A DNA stretch of 64,000 nucleotides, taken from the NCBI RefSeq assembly GCF_030811685.1, contig NZ_JAUSRF010000004.1, positions 327,284 to 391,283 of the forward strand, written 5' to 3'. The position numbers and the translations under genes are program-made. This stretch comes from Neorhizobium huautlense. Its GTDB lineage: Bacteria; Pseudomonadota; Alphaproteobacteria; Rhizobiales; Rhizobiaceae. Below are positions 38,359-47,137 of the stretch, piece by piece. How positions within the stretch are numbered: position 1 is the stretch's first letter; each line of letters opens with the position of its first letter. The notes below the pieces were generated by a model. The model was not told where the DNA came from. It did not search any database and saw only the letters and a program-made list of their open reading frames with translations.

Positions 38359-39012
38359 TTATTGGGAATTCAGCAATTCGAGATTGGCGTTGTGCCAGAG
38401 CTTGACATACATGGCTTTCCTGACCGGCAGGCTTGGCGCGTTTTCCTCGCCCTTCTCTGTCTTCAGCAATGCCTCCAGGACAGTCAGCGGGCCTGACGAA
38501 TAGACAACCAGCGTACCCGCTTCCACATCCAGGAAGGACATGCGGGATATATCCCCGTCCATTGCGGACTGCCCTTTTACCGCCACCGAAAACCGGAACT
38601 CGCGAAATGAACCCTTGGTCCTTTCCGGCATGATGGTGAGGTTTGTATCCTGCCCTTTGCGAAAGGTTTCGGTGATGAAAACGGCGAACGCATCTCTCTG
38701 GCTGGCCTCGATCCGCTCGGAAGACAGGAATACTGCGAAGATAAAAGGATCGGTTTCCCCGGCATCGTCAAAGGCAAAAACCTTCTGGCAACCTTTGAAT
38801 TCTTCTCGTTCAAATGCCTTTATCGCGATCCGTTCGCCCTGGATAAAGACCGGCGGCTCATAGATCTCGTAGCCAGTTCGGCTGCAGAGCGGAACCTTTT
38901 CAAGTTGTGCAGGGGCTGCTTCAAGGCGCGTGCTGAAGGCCGCCGACATCGTCAAAGCGGCCAGTAGAACAGCGAATGTTGACGCGATAAGATGAAATTT
39001 CACAGTCGTCAT
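38359..39012 (-). CDS. Exported hypothetical protein
   Basis: 217 residues. The N-terminus (about 1-32, LIASTFAVLLAALTMSAAFS) is a signal peptide, so the protein is probably periplasmic. The mature part is mixed alpha/beta without a recognisable motif; two cysteines (about 43 and 75) could pair. It is on the same strand as the gene at 37415-38263, 95 bp upstream of it, and the two may form a unit. Function unknown. Confidence 0.65.
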   Translation of the reverse strand: MTTVKFHLIASTFAVLLAALTMSAAFSTRLEAAPAQLEKVPLCSRTGYEIYEPPVFIQGERIAIKAFEREEFKGCQKVFAFDDAGETDPFIFAVFLSSERIEASQRDAFAVFITETFRKGQDTNLTIMPERTKGSFREFRFSVAVKGQSAMDGDISRMSFLDVEAGTLVVYSSGPLTVLEALLKTEKGEENAPSLPVRKAMYVKLWHNANLELLNSQ

Positions 39013-39273
39013 TCCAGTTTAATCCGCTCGATAAAGGATCGGAGCCCACGCGTGGTCGGTTAAGATTTCCGACGTCCATCGGCAAATGTGACAGAGAGAA
39101 CCGACCGTCATCCCTCTTTGCCGCCGGTTCCATCAACATGACAACAAAAAACATCACCGGAATCCATAACCTGGATCCGGTGATGCCGAACATCCTGTCG
39201 CCTGACTGCGGAAAATGGTGCCTCATCATGAAGAAGCAAAGCCCATGCCTCGCGACACGGGCCATACGCACCA

Positions 39274-40533
39274 TCAAAGGCGACGCAATGCCCTGGTCAG
39301 GCCGTCGATCATTTCCTCGCCGGCTTCCTCGGCCGTCATCTGGCCATAGGCGAACTGCTCGATGACGTCCTTGAACACTTCCTGCACGGATGGATGTTCG
39401 ATCAGTGGTGACATGACCGGGCCCGTGGCCTCGGCAACGATCTTTGCGCCGTCCAGACGTTCACGGGTCAGTTTTCCCGCTTCTTCCAGCGTTGCCTTGG
39501 CGATGGCCGAGGCGGGCAAGCCGCGACTGTCACCGAGGATCAGGATGGCATCCTTGTCGTTCAGCAGGCAATTGATCACCTGTGCCGCAGCCTTCTGGTC
39601 TTTCGAATGTCTTGAAATCGCAAAGACCATGGACGGCTTCTTGTAGACACCGTCGGATTTGGCCCCTTCGATCTTCAGCGGTGCCGCCGGCACGAGCTTT
39701 CCAACCGTCAGCGGGTCATCGTATTTCGAATAGGTCGAGTCCCAGAAATAGGTGCCGCCGATACGGCCCGAGACCCAGGCCGGATCATCGAAAATCTCGA
39801 CATTGCCGACGGCTGCCGCATCCTTGGCCGAACGCACGATGCCGTTATCGACCATCCACTGATAATGTTTTAGCGCACCGGCAATGTCTTCCGCCGTCCA
39901 GGCCAGTTCATTGGTGCCGGGTTTGACGAATTCCTGGCCGGAAATCTGCGCCGCAAAGGCCTCGATCATCAGCATCAGGATGACACGGGTGCTGTCGAAG
40001 GGATAAACGCCGTCCGGGTTCATCTTCTTGGCGGCGGCGGCAAGGTCCTCCCAGCTTTTCGGCAGTTCGAGACCGGCCTTCCTGTAGATCTCGTCGCTGA
40101 AATAATAGGTGGCGCCGGTGACTGAGACAGGCACGCCATTGAGCTTGCCCTCGATCATGGCGGGCGCAAGCTGGCTGTCATTCCACTGGCTCAGGTCGAG
40201 ATCGCCGGAAAACTGTTTCAGATCGGCAAACCCCTCGCCTTCCTTGGAAAACTGGAAAAGCCACGGCCAGTCGACCTGGATGATATCCGCCTCGGTGCTG
40301 CCGGCCATCTGCGTCGTCAGCTTTTCGAGATAACCCTCGAAACCGGCAAACTCGGCTTTCACCTTGTGACCGGTTTTCGTGGTGCAATAGTCCAGCGCCT
40401 TCTGGGTGGCGACATGGCGGCCATCGCCGCCCCACCAGGACATGCGCAGATCGGCCGCCGAAGCGACACTCGTCGCGACCACTGATGTCGCCAATGAAAG
40501 CGACAATGCTGCAAGTATCGATTTTTTCCTCAT
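39274..40533 (-). CDS. ABC importer solute-binding protein, oligogalacturonide (TogB) type
   Basis: 419 residues. Signal peptide of about 26 residues (LSLATSVVATSVASA). The mature start LRMSWWGGDGRHVATQKALD is very like TogB, the oligogalacturonide binder of pectinolytic enterobacteria; EADIIQVDWPWLFQFSKEG also fits. It is the last gene of a five-gene set (hydrolase, two permeases, ATPase, binding protein) under a divergent IclR regulator. Pectin fragments such as unsaturated galacturonides are the likely substrate, inferred from this resemblance and from the GH88/105-like hydrolase. Confidence 0.88.
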   Translation of the reverse strand: MRKKSILAALSLSLATSVVATSVASAADLRMSWWGGDGRHVATQKALDYCTTKTGHKVKAEFAGFEGYLEKLTTQMAGSTEADIIQVDWPWLFQFSKEGEGFADLKQFSGDLDLSQWNDSQLAPAMIEGKLNGVPVSVTGATYYFSDEIYRKAGLELPKSWEDLAAAAKKMNPDGVYPFDSTRVILMLMIEAFAAQISGQEFVKPGTNELAWTAEDIAGALKHYQWMVDNGIVRSAKDAAAVGNVEIFDDPAWVSGRIGGTYFWDSTYSKYDDPLTVGKLVPAAPLKIEGAKSDGVYKKPSMVFAISRHSKDQKAAAQVINCLLNDKDAILILGDSRGLPASAIAKATLEEAGKLTRERLDGAKIVAEATGPVMSPLIEHPSVQEVFKDVIEQFAYGQMTAEEAGEEMIDGLTRALRRL

Positions 40534-40587
40534 GATGCGTTTCCCTCCTGAAACATTGCATCGGTGGCAAAAGCGCCGGCCGCGCCC

Positions 40588-41703
40588 TCAGGCGAGGCTG
40601 ACGTTCTGACCGCTTTCGCGATCGAAAATGAACACCCGGTCCTCTTCCGGGCGAATGCGGATCGTGCCGTCCACGGCGGCCTTTCGGTAATCCTCGACGG
40701 GCAGGACGACGGTAAAACGTTGGCCGCCGATCATGATGTGCACATCGACCTCATGGCCGAGGAAATCCGCCTTGATGACCTTTGCCGTCAATGCGTCTTC
40801 ACCTGCTGCCGCCAACCGGAAATGCTGCGGGCGCACGCCAAAGGTGACCTCACCACCGACACCCGCCTCCAGTCGCCCCGCCAGTTTGGCGCCGAACCGG
40901 ATCGACTGATCGCCGAATGTCACCACCGGCCCGCTTTCGCCACGGGTCAAGGTCGCATCGACAAGGTTCATTTCCGGCATGCCGATAAAACCGGCGACAA
41001 AAGCATTGGCGGGCTTCGCATACAGCGTTTCGGGATCGTCCACCTGCATGATGCGACCGTCCTTCATGACGCAGATGCGATCGCCCATGGTCATCGCCTC
41101 GACCTGATCATGGGTCACGTAGACGACAGTCGATGACTGCCCCTGCTCCTTCAGACGGCGATGCAGATCGGTGATGCGCACCCGCATGGATGCGCGCAGT
41201 TTCGCGTCCAGATTGGACAGAGGCTCGTCAAACAGAAATACTTCCGGTTTCTTGATCAGCGCACGGCCAAGCGCCACGCGCTGCGCCTGACCACCGGAAA
41301 GCTGTTTTGGCAGGCGGTCGAGCAAGGGTTCGATTTCGAGAACCTCGGCCACTTCCTGCACCCGGCGGGAAATCTCCTCCTTTTTTTCGCCGGCCAGCTT
41401 CAGGCCGAAGGAAAGGTTCTTGCGCACTTTCATATGCGGATAGAGCGCATAATTCTGGAACACCATGGCGATGCCGCGCTCACCCGGAGCCAGATTGTTG
41501 ACGATCTTGTCGCCGATGGTGATATGCCCGCCGGACACGGTTTCCAGCCCGGCGATCATGCGCAGTGTCGTCGATTTGGCGCAGCCCGACGGGCCGACCA
41601 GCACCATGAATTCCCCGTCCTTCACATCGAGATTGATGCCGTGAAGTGCCTTGAGCGAGCCGCCATAGACCTTTTCCAGGTTGCGGATGGAAAGCTGAGC
41701 CAT
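40588..41703 (-). CDS. ABC importer ATPase, TogA/UgpC/MalK type
   Basis: 371 residues. Walker A GPSGCAKST (Ala in place of the common Gly), Q-loop MVFQNYALYPHMKVRKNLSF, signature LSGGQAQRVALGRAL, Walker B VFLFDEPLSNLDAKLRA, H-loop YVTHDQVEAMTMGD, then a TOBE domain with FGVRPQHFRLA. Only 4 bp separates it from the permease stop upstream. It energises the pectin-fragment importer. Confidence 0.93.
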   Translation of the reverse strand: MAQLSIRNLEKVYGGSLKALHGINLDVKDGEFMVLVGPSGCAKSTTLRMIAGLETVSGGHITIGDKIVNNLAPGERGIAMVFQNYALYPHMKVRKNLSFGLKLAGEKKEEISRRVQEVAEVLEIEPLLDRLPKQLSGGQAQRVALGRALIKKPEVFLFDEPLSNLDAKLRASMRVRITDLHRRLKEQGQSSTVVYVTHDQVEAMTMGDRICVMKDGRIMQVDDPETLYAKPANAFVAGFIGMPEMNLVDATLTRGESGPVVTFGDQSIRFGAKLAGRLEAGVGGEVTFGVRPQHFRLAAAGEDALTAKVIKADFLGHEVDVHIMIGGQRFTVVLPVEDYRKAAVDGTIRIRPEEDRVFIFDRESGQNVSLA

Positions 41704-41707
41704 ACAA

Positions 41708-42613
41708 TTATCCCTTCACGCCGCCGGCCGAGATGCCTTCGACAAAATATTTCTGCGACAGGAAGAACACCAGTAGCGACGGCAGAAGCGTCAGCACCGA
41801 CATGGCAAGGATGCGGTTCCATTCGAAGGATTCGGCCGTGTCGATCGACAGTTTCAAGGCCAGAGAAACCGGGAACTTGTCGACCGAGGAGACGTAAATC
41901 AGCGGCCCGAGAAAATCGTTCATCGTCCACATGAACTGGAACAAGGCGACGGAAATCATCGCCGGCACCAGCATCGGCACGACCACATAGATCAGCGCCT
42001 GGAAACTGGTGGCGCCATCGACGCGCGCCGCCTCTTCCATGTCACGCGGGATCGAGCGCAGGAACTGTAAGAGCATGAAAACGAAGAAGGCATCGCCGGC
42101 AAAGGCGGACGGCACCCAGAGCGGCAGGTAGCTGTCGAGCCAGCCGAGATCACGAAACAGCAGATATTGCGGAATGCGGGTGACGACATTGGGCAGAAGC
42201 AGCGTGCCGATCACGGTGGCAAAAAGGATCTTCTTGCCGGGAAAATCGAAACGGGCAAAACCATAGGCCACCACCGTGCAGGAAATCACCGTGCAGATGG
42301 TTTTGGGCGCGATGATCAGAAACGTGTTCCAGAAGAACCTGCCGAACGTATAGGGCGTCGAGGTCTGCCAGCCTTCGACATAACCGTCCGTGGTCGGATT
42401 GACCGGCATGAAACCGGCGCCCGCAAAGATTTCCGTATTGCTCTTGAAGCTCGCACCGACCAGCCAGATCAGCGGATAAAGCATGATCAGCCCGACCACC
42501 GTCAGGATCGTATAGCGGATGGCAAGCGACACGGTCTGGCGGCGTTTTTGCGCGGCAAGATATTTTTCCGCCTCGTCGATTGCCTTATCGAAATGGGTGA
42601 CACTGTCGCTCAT
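41708..42613 (-). CDS. ABC importer permease, TogN/MalG type
   Basis: 301 residues from MSDSVTHFDKAIDEA; a longer frame to 42919 runs through the preceding permease gene and is not coding. Hydrophilic N-terminus of about 30 residues, then six membrane helices. The EAA loop is MEEAARVDGATSFQALIYVV (about 207-226) and the end is KYFVEGISAGGVKG, as usual for MalG-type proteins. It starts 2 bp after the first permease ends. Confidence 0.92.
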   Translation of the reverse strand: MSDSVTHFDKAIDEAEKYLAAQKRRQTVSLAIRYTILTVVGLIMLYPLIWLVGASFKSNTEIFAGAGFMPVNPTTDGYVEGWQTSTPYTFGRFFWNTFLIIAPKTICTVISCTVVAYGFARFDFPGKKILFATVIGTLLLPNVVTRIPQYLLFRDLGWLDSYLPLWVPSAFAGDAFFVFMLLQFLRSIPRDMEEAARVDGATSFQALIYVVVPMLVPAMISVALFQFMWTMNDFLGPLIYVSSVDKFPVSLALKLSIDTAESFEWNRILAMSVLTLLPSLLVFFLSQKYFVEGISAGGVKG

Positions 42614-42615
42614 GG

Positions 42616-43500
42616 TCAGCTCCTCTTGTCGCCGGCGTAATAGACCCAGTGTTTCGACGACCAGAAGGCGATCAGCGTCAGCACCATGATGACCGCGAAC
42701 AGCACCCAGGCGATGGCCGAGGCATAGCCCATGTCGAATTTCTTGAAGGCCATTTCGTAGATGTAGAGCGGCAGCAGATAGGTGGATTTCAGCGGCCCGC
42801 CGCTGGTGATCACGTAAGGTCCGTTGAACTCCTGAAAGGCCTGGACCATCTGCATGATCAGGTTGAAGAAGATCACCGGCGTCAGCAGCGGCAGCGTGAT
42901 GGCAAAAAAGGCCCGCCACGGTTTTGCGCCATCGATGGCGGCTGCTTCATAAAGCGACTTGTCGATGGATTGCAGCGCGGCCAGAAAGATCACCATGGCC
43001 GAGCCGAACTGCCACAGGCGCAAAAGCGTGATGGTGAACAGCGCCGTACCGGGATTGCCGAACCAGTTGATCGCCTCGAAACCGATCGAGGTGAGCATCA
43101 TGTTGATGAAACCGGTATCGGCGAACATGTAACGCCAGAGTACCGCGACCGCGATCGATCCGCCGAGAATGGAGGGCACGTAATAGGCGGTGCGGAAAAA
43201 GCCGATGCCCTTGAGCTTCGAATTCAGGACCCCGGCGATGAACAACGCAAACGCCAGTTTCAGCGGCACGGTGATCAGCACATAGAGCATTGTCACGTTG
43301 AAGGAGCGCGTGAAGGTGCGGTCTCTGGTGAGGATGTCGGTATAGTTTTCCAGCCCGATGAAACTGGCGCCCTGCATCAGCCGGTAATCGGTGAAGGACA
43401 GGTAGAGCGATCCGAGAAACGGAATGGCCGTAAAAACCAGAAGGCCGATCAGGTAGGGCAGAACGTACCAGAAGCCGAGGAGACGACTGTCGCCACTCAT
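42616..43500 (-). CDS. ABC importer permease, TogM/MalF type
   Basis: 294 residues, six membrane helices starting at about residue 11. The EAA loop is LYEAAAIDGAKPWRAFFAIT (about 181-200). QAFQEFNGPYVITSGGPLKS is the usual MalF-like region, and the end SSKHWVYYAGDKRS is typical of Tog/Lac-type permeases. It lies between the hydrolase gene (195 bp upstream) and the second permease (2 bp downstream). Confidence 0.92.
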   Translation of the reverse strand: MSGDSRLLGFWYVLPYLIGLLVFTAIPFLGSLYLSFTDYRLMQGASFIGLENYTDILTRDRTFTRSFNVTMLYVLITVPLKLAFALFIAGVLNSKLKGIGFFRTAYYVPSILGGSIAVAVLWRYMFADTGFINMMLTSIGFEAINWFGNPGTALFTITLLRLWQFGSAMVIFLAALQSIDKSLYEAAAIDGAKPWRAFFAITLPLLTPVIFFNLIMQMVQAFQEFNGPYVITSGGPLKSTYLLPLYIYEMAFKKFDMGYASAIAWVLFAVIMVLTLIAFWSSKHWVYYAGDKRS

Positions 43501-43694
43501 GGCAGTCGCCCCTTCAGGTCCGACCGTACCGGGCAGCCGCTCTCAACGGCCTGAGAAACGGCTTGAGAAACGGCCCGGGAAACAGAATGAGAATGCATGC
43601 TTTCCTCCTCCTGAAAAGGTCAGCGCTCATCGGTCCGGCGGCGGCACCGGACGATCAAGAAGGTCATGAAAAGCCCGAAAAACCGGGCATACCG

Positions 43695-44813
43695 TCAAAT
43701 GTAGGAACGCAGATATTCCGACAGGCAGAGGATCGCCATCGCCTGTCCATAAGGCATCGCCGTCAGCTTGATCTGACGGTAATAATCCAGATCAGCCCCC
43801 ATGGCCGTGCCGAAAGATGTGTTCTGCAACTCGCCGGCTGCATCGATATGGCCTATCACACCCTTCACCGCGCGCTCGGCCACAGGCAGAAATTCCGGGC
43901 CCAGATATCGTTTGCGCACGGCCTTCATCAGCCCGTAACCGAAGCCGGCTGCGGCCGAGGCCTCCACATAGCTCTGCGGATCATCGATCAGCGTATGCCA
44001 CAGGCCGGACGACGACTGGCGCTCCGCCAACGTTTCCGCCTGGCGCTTCAGGGTCGAGATCAGATGGCGCCGGAAGGCATCGCCTTCGGGCAGATCAAGC
44101 AGGTCGAGGAACTCCGGAATGGCGATGGTGACCCAAGAATTGCCACGCGCCCAAAGCGCATCGGCAAAATTGTGGTTGCCCTCGAACGTCCAGCCATGAA
44201 ACCACAGGCCGCTCTTGCGGTCGGCCAGATACTGGGTGTGAATGAGGAACTGGTATTTTGCCTCCTCCACATAGTCCGGACGCCCCAGCAGCAGACCGAT
44301 CTTGGCGAGCGGCATCACGCTCATCATCAGCGTGTCGTCCCACATCTGCTGATGGTTGACGTTGTTATAGACGATGTGCTGCAGGCCGCCTTCGCGGGTG
44401 CGCGGCATTTCGTGCATCACCCATTCCGCCCAGGCTTCCAGATAGGGTTTCCAGGCCGGGTTGGGATTGAGCTCATAAAGACATGCCAGCGTCAGGAAAG
44501 GGCAGACGGTGTTGACGTTCTTGGTCGGCGTGCCTTCGCCAAGGCGCGCATCGAACCACGAAGTGATGATGTCGAGCGCCTTTTGGTCGCCGGTCAGCTT
44601 CCAGTAATTGAAAAGACCATAAAGCCCGATACCGTGGGTCCATTCCCAGCCGGCCCAGCCCTTGGTGTCGATCACCCGACCGTCTTCCAGACGCAGAAGG
44701 AATTCACCCGTCTTGTCCTCGATGGCGACGAGATTGTCGGCCAGCCGATGGATCAGCCCCACGACGTCCCGCCGCGGCGCCACGAATTCCTTCTGCTGCA
44801 AGAGCACATGCAT
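43695..44813 (-). CDS. Unsaturated glucuronyl/galacturonyl hydrolase, GH88/GH105 type (YteR-like)
   Basis: About 372 residues from MHVLLQQKEF; GGAGGG lies 14 bases ahead of this ATG, and a TTG two codons upstream would be better spaced. The (alpha/alpha)6-barrel motifs of YteR-like enzymes are visible: GWEWTHGIGLYGLFNYW (about 53-69), NHQQMWDDTLMMSVMPLAKI (about 143-162, with the catalytic Asp in WDDT), GLWFHGWTFEG and ADALWARGNSWVTIAIPEF. These enzymes remove the unsaturated uronic residue from products of pectin or rhamnogalacturonan lyases by hydrating the double bond. There is no signal peptide, so it acts in the cytoplasm after import. First gene of the cluster. Confidence 0.88.
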   Translation of the reverse strand: MHVLLQQKEFVAPRRDVVGLIHRLADNLVAIEDKTGEFLLRLEDGRVIDTKGWAGWEWTHGIGLYGLFNYWKLTGDQKALDIITSWFDARLGEGTPTKNVNTVCPFLTLACLYELNPNPAWKPYLEAWAEWVMHEMPRTREGGLQHIVYNNVNHQQMWDDTLMMSVMPLAKIGLLLGRPDYVEEAKYQFLIHTQYLADRKSGLWFHGWTFEGNHNFADALWARGNSWVTIAIPEFLDLLDLPEGDAFRRHLISTLKRQAETLAERQSSSGLWHTLIDDPQSYVEASAAAGFGYGLMKAVRKRYLGPEFLPVAERAVKGVIGHIDAAGELQNTSFGTAMGADLDYYRQIKLTAMPYGQAMAILCLSEYLRSYI

Positions 44814-45070
44814 CGTCAAAACAACTTCCCTCCCAATGCGACCGGGCCCCTCCGTCCGGACACGAAATCGGAATGCGATTTCATTTTCAGGAAGGAAACA
44901 CACTCAAAAATGAAATGCAATAGGGGTTCAGAATTTATTGAACCAAAGCTTGAAAAGCCGAAATTTCTCAATTTTCACGACTTGTATCAAGTATTTCAGC
45001 AATTTTTACACGCCTTGACACCGGGTAATAAAATTTTCAGAATGCGGTTTCATATTTTTTGGAACGCAAT

Positions 45071-45859
45071 ATGTCCGACATGTCTCGCAACAAACCCGAC
45101 AACGTCGCCGCGGTTCTCAAGGTTTTTTCGGTCCTGGAAACGCTGGCGGAAAACGGCCGCTCCAGCCTTGCCGACATCGCGCAGCACGCGATGACATCCA
45201 AGGCGACCACACACCGCCTGCTGCAGACTATGGTCGATCTCGGTTATGCCGAGCAGGAGGAAGAGACCGACAAATATCGGCTGACGCTCAAACTGTTCGG
45301 GCTGGGCGCGCGCACGCTGCGCGGCCAGACACATCTGTTGCAGATCGCCGACCGCGCCATGGGCATGTTGTCGCGCGAGACAGGCGAGGCCATCAATCTC
45401 GGCGTGATGGATGAACGCGAACAACGGGTCGCCTATATCCACAAGTATGACAGCGCCTACAGCCTGTCGATGAACTCGCCGCTCGGCAAGCGCAACCCGC
45501 TGCACAGCACCTCGCTCGGCAAGGCGCTCTTGGCGTTTCGCGACGAGACGGAGATTGCCGACCGGCTGTCGAAGATGACGTTTGAAAAGCTCGCACCAAA
45601 AACGATCACCGATATCGGCACGCTGCGCGACCAGCTGGTGCGCATTCGCGAGGATGGTTATTCGGAGGAAGTGGAGGAAAGCGAAGCGGGCGTGCGCTGC
45701 ATGGCCGTGCCGATCCGCGACCATCTGGGCAAATCGGTCGCCGCGATCAGCATTTCATTTCCGCTCTTCCGCTTCGATCCCGCCCGCAAATCCACCTATG
45801 TGCGGATCCTGCTCGAGGCCGGGCAGACCGCCTCGAAAAGCCTGGGCTTCGCCGGTTAG
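45071..45859 (+). CDS. IclR-family regulator, probably of pectin-fragment use (KdgR-like)
   Basis: 262 residues from MSDMSRNKPDNVAAVLKVFS; TTGGA is eight bases ahead. N-terminal winged helix (LADIAQHAMTSKATTHRLLQ about 34-53), linker, then the effector domain with ETGEAINLGVMDEREQRVAY and the family block PLHSTSLGKALLAF. GYSEEVEESEAGVRCMAVPI is the standard effector-pocket region of IclR proteins. It is divergent from the hydrolase/importer genes across a 257-bp AT-rich spacer, so it very likely controls them; KdgR-type members respond to pectin catabolites. Confidence 0.92.
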   Translation: MSDMSRNKPDNVAAVLKVFSVLETLAENGRSSLADIAQHAMTSKATTHRLLQTMVDLGYAEQEEETDKYRLTLKLFGLGARTLRGQTHLLQIADRAMGMLSRETGEAINLGVMDEREQRVAYIHKYDSAYSLSMNSPLGKRNPLHSTSLGKALLAFRDETEIADRLSKMTFEKLAPKTITDIGTLRDQLVRIREDGYSEEVEESEAGVRCMAVPIRDHLGKSVAAISISFPLFRFDPARKSTYVRILLEAGQTASKSLGFAG

Positions 45860-45879
45860 CGGCATCCTCACACAAAAAA

Positions 45880-45920
45880 GCCGCTCTTCGCCAGTCGGGG
45901 AGACGGAAACGAAGAGCGGC
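45880..45920 (-). terminator. Rho-independent terminator for the minus-strand gene at 45973
   Basis: GCCGCTCTTCG and CGAAGAGCGGC form an 11-bp stem. On the minus strand it is followed by TTTTTT. On the plus strand no T-run follows, though it may still slow transcripts from the IclR gene. Confidence 0.85.
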
Positions 45921-45972
45921 CACATTCCATCAACGGGCGACGGAGATGGAATTCTTTCAGGCCATGACGGGG

Positions 45973-46353
45973 TTAGCGGCGGATAACCGGGCAACCACGC
46001 TCATTGGCAAAAACGATCCGGTCACGACCACGACGATCAAAACCCTCGACCACGACGACACGGCGCGAGACATCCACGACACGGGCGCGACGAAGGCCCA
46101 TGCGGCTTGCCTTGTCTTCCGCAAGCCCCGAGGAGCAGCGGTCGCGACGCGGCGGCGGGCCACGCCAGTCACGCGGCGGAGGACCACCGTGCCAACCACG
46201 CGGCGGGCCGCGGTCGCGGTCGTGATACTGAACATAGATTCCGTAATCCGGGCCGGCAGCGGCAGCGCCCGTCAGGGTGGCGCCGAACGAAGTCAAAGCG
46301 ACCAGGGCTGCGATGCCAGCCTTCACAACGATATGGGTCACGTTTCTCTCCAA
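45973..46353 (-). CDS. Exported small basic protein, unknown function
   Basis: 126 residues. Signal peptide (about 1-33, VKAGIAALVALTSFGATLTG). A Pro/Arg/Gly-rich stretch follows (DRDRGPPRGWHGGPPPRDWR, about 45-64) and then a compact C-terminal part with one early Cys and one late Cys: RCSSGLAEDKASRMGLRRAR and FANERGCPVIRR. The C-terminal part resembles short conserved periplasmic proteins of rhizobia, where the two cysteines may pair. Own terminator downstream. Function unknown. Confidence 0.75.
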   Translation of the reverse strand: MERNVTHIVVKAGIAALVALTSFGATLTGAAAAGPDYGIYVQYHDRDRGPPRGWHGGPPPRDWRGPPPRRDRCSSGLAEDKASRMGLRRARVVDVSRRVVVVEGFDRRGRDRIVFANERGCPVIRR

Positions 46354-46469
46354 ATTGAATGGCTCCGGTCATCCGGAGATGTTTGCAGATTATGGGTCGC
46401 CACATGAACGGCTTCCGAAAGCTGCGTTCATCTGTCATTCAGCCGGAATTTTGGCAGACCAGACACAAA

Positions 46470-46892
46470 TCACACGCCCAGATGCAGGACCACGTCTCGA
46501 CGATGCGGGCGATCGCGATGTTCGAACAGATAGATGCCCTGCCATGTGCCGAGCACGAGACGTCCGCGCGAAACCGGAATACCGATCGACACAGCCGTCA
46601 GCGCCGCTTTGATATGCGCCGGCATGTCATCCGGCCCTTCCGTTGTGTGCCGCATCCAGCGCATGGACGGATCATCCGAGGCCGGCGCTATTCTCCGGAA
46701 AAATTCCTTCAGGTCGTGCTGCACATCGGGATCCGCATTTTCCTGAATGATCAGCGAGCACGACGTGTGGCGAACGAAAACCGTGAGCAGCCCCTCACCC
46801 CCGCCGCTGTCACGCACAAAAGCCTCGACTTCATGGGTGAACTCATAAAGCCCCTGTCCGCGCGTGGACACAGTGATCGTCATCTGCGGCAT
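46470..46892 (-). CDS. yjbQ: YjbQ-family protein (UPF0047)
   Basis: 140 residues from MPQMTITVSTRG; AGGAG lies eight bases ahead, so the longer frame to 47069 is not used. The family block VRHTSCSLIIQENADPDVQ (about 41-59), then MRHTTEGPDDMPAHIKAAL and RLVLGTWQGIYLFEHRD, are all present; the conserved His and Glu residues probably bind metal. YjbQ proteins have been linked to weak thiamine-phosphate synthase activity, but the physiological role is unclear. Single-gene unit. Confidence 0.9.
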   Translation of the reverse strand: MPQMTITVSTRGQGLYEFTHEVEAFVRDSGGGEGLLTVFVRHTSCSLIIQENADPDVQHDLKEFFRRIAPASDDPSMRWMRHTTEGPDDMPAHIKAALTAVSIGIPVSRGRLVLGTWQGIYLFEHRDRPHRRDVVLHLGV

Positions 46893-47137
46893 CCGCTTTA
46901 CTCCTGCTTCCGAATGACTAAGCAGCCAGCCTATCGCATGACCTTTGAGGCCGGCACAACCGCTGTCGGCAGTGTCCGACAATGGAGAACGGCTAGGAAA
47001 ATGCACGACAGACGCTGATTTCTTTGCAACACAGGCGCAAATTGACATCAAATCTGCCATAGTGAGCACGATCTCGCATGGCTTTTCGATCGGCGCAATC
47101 TTAAGGGCAAGACGCCTTTTCCTCCGGGTTACCCATC

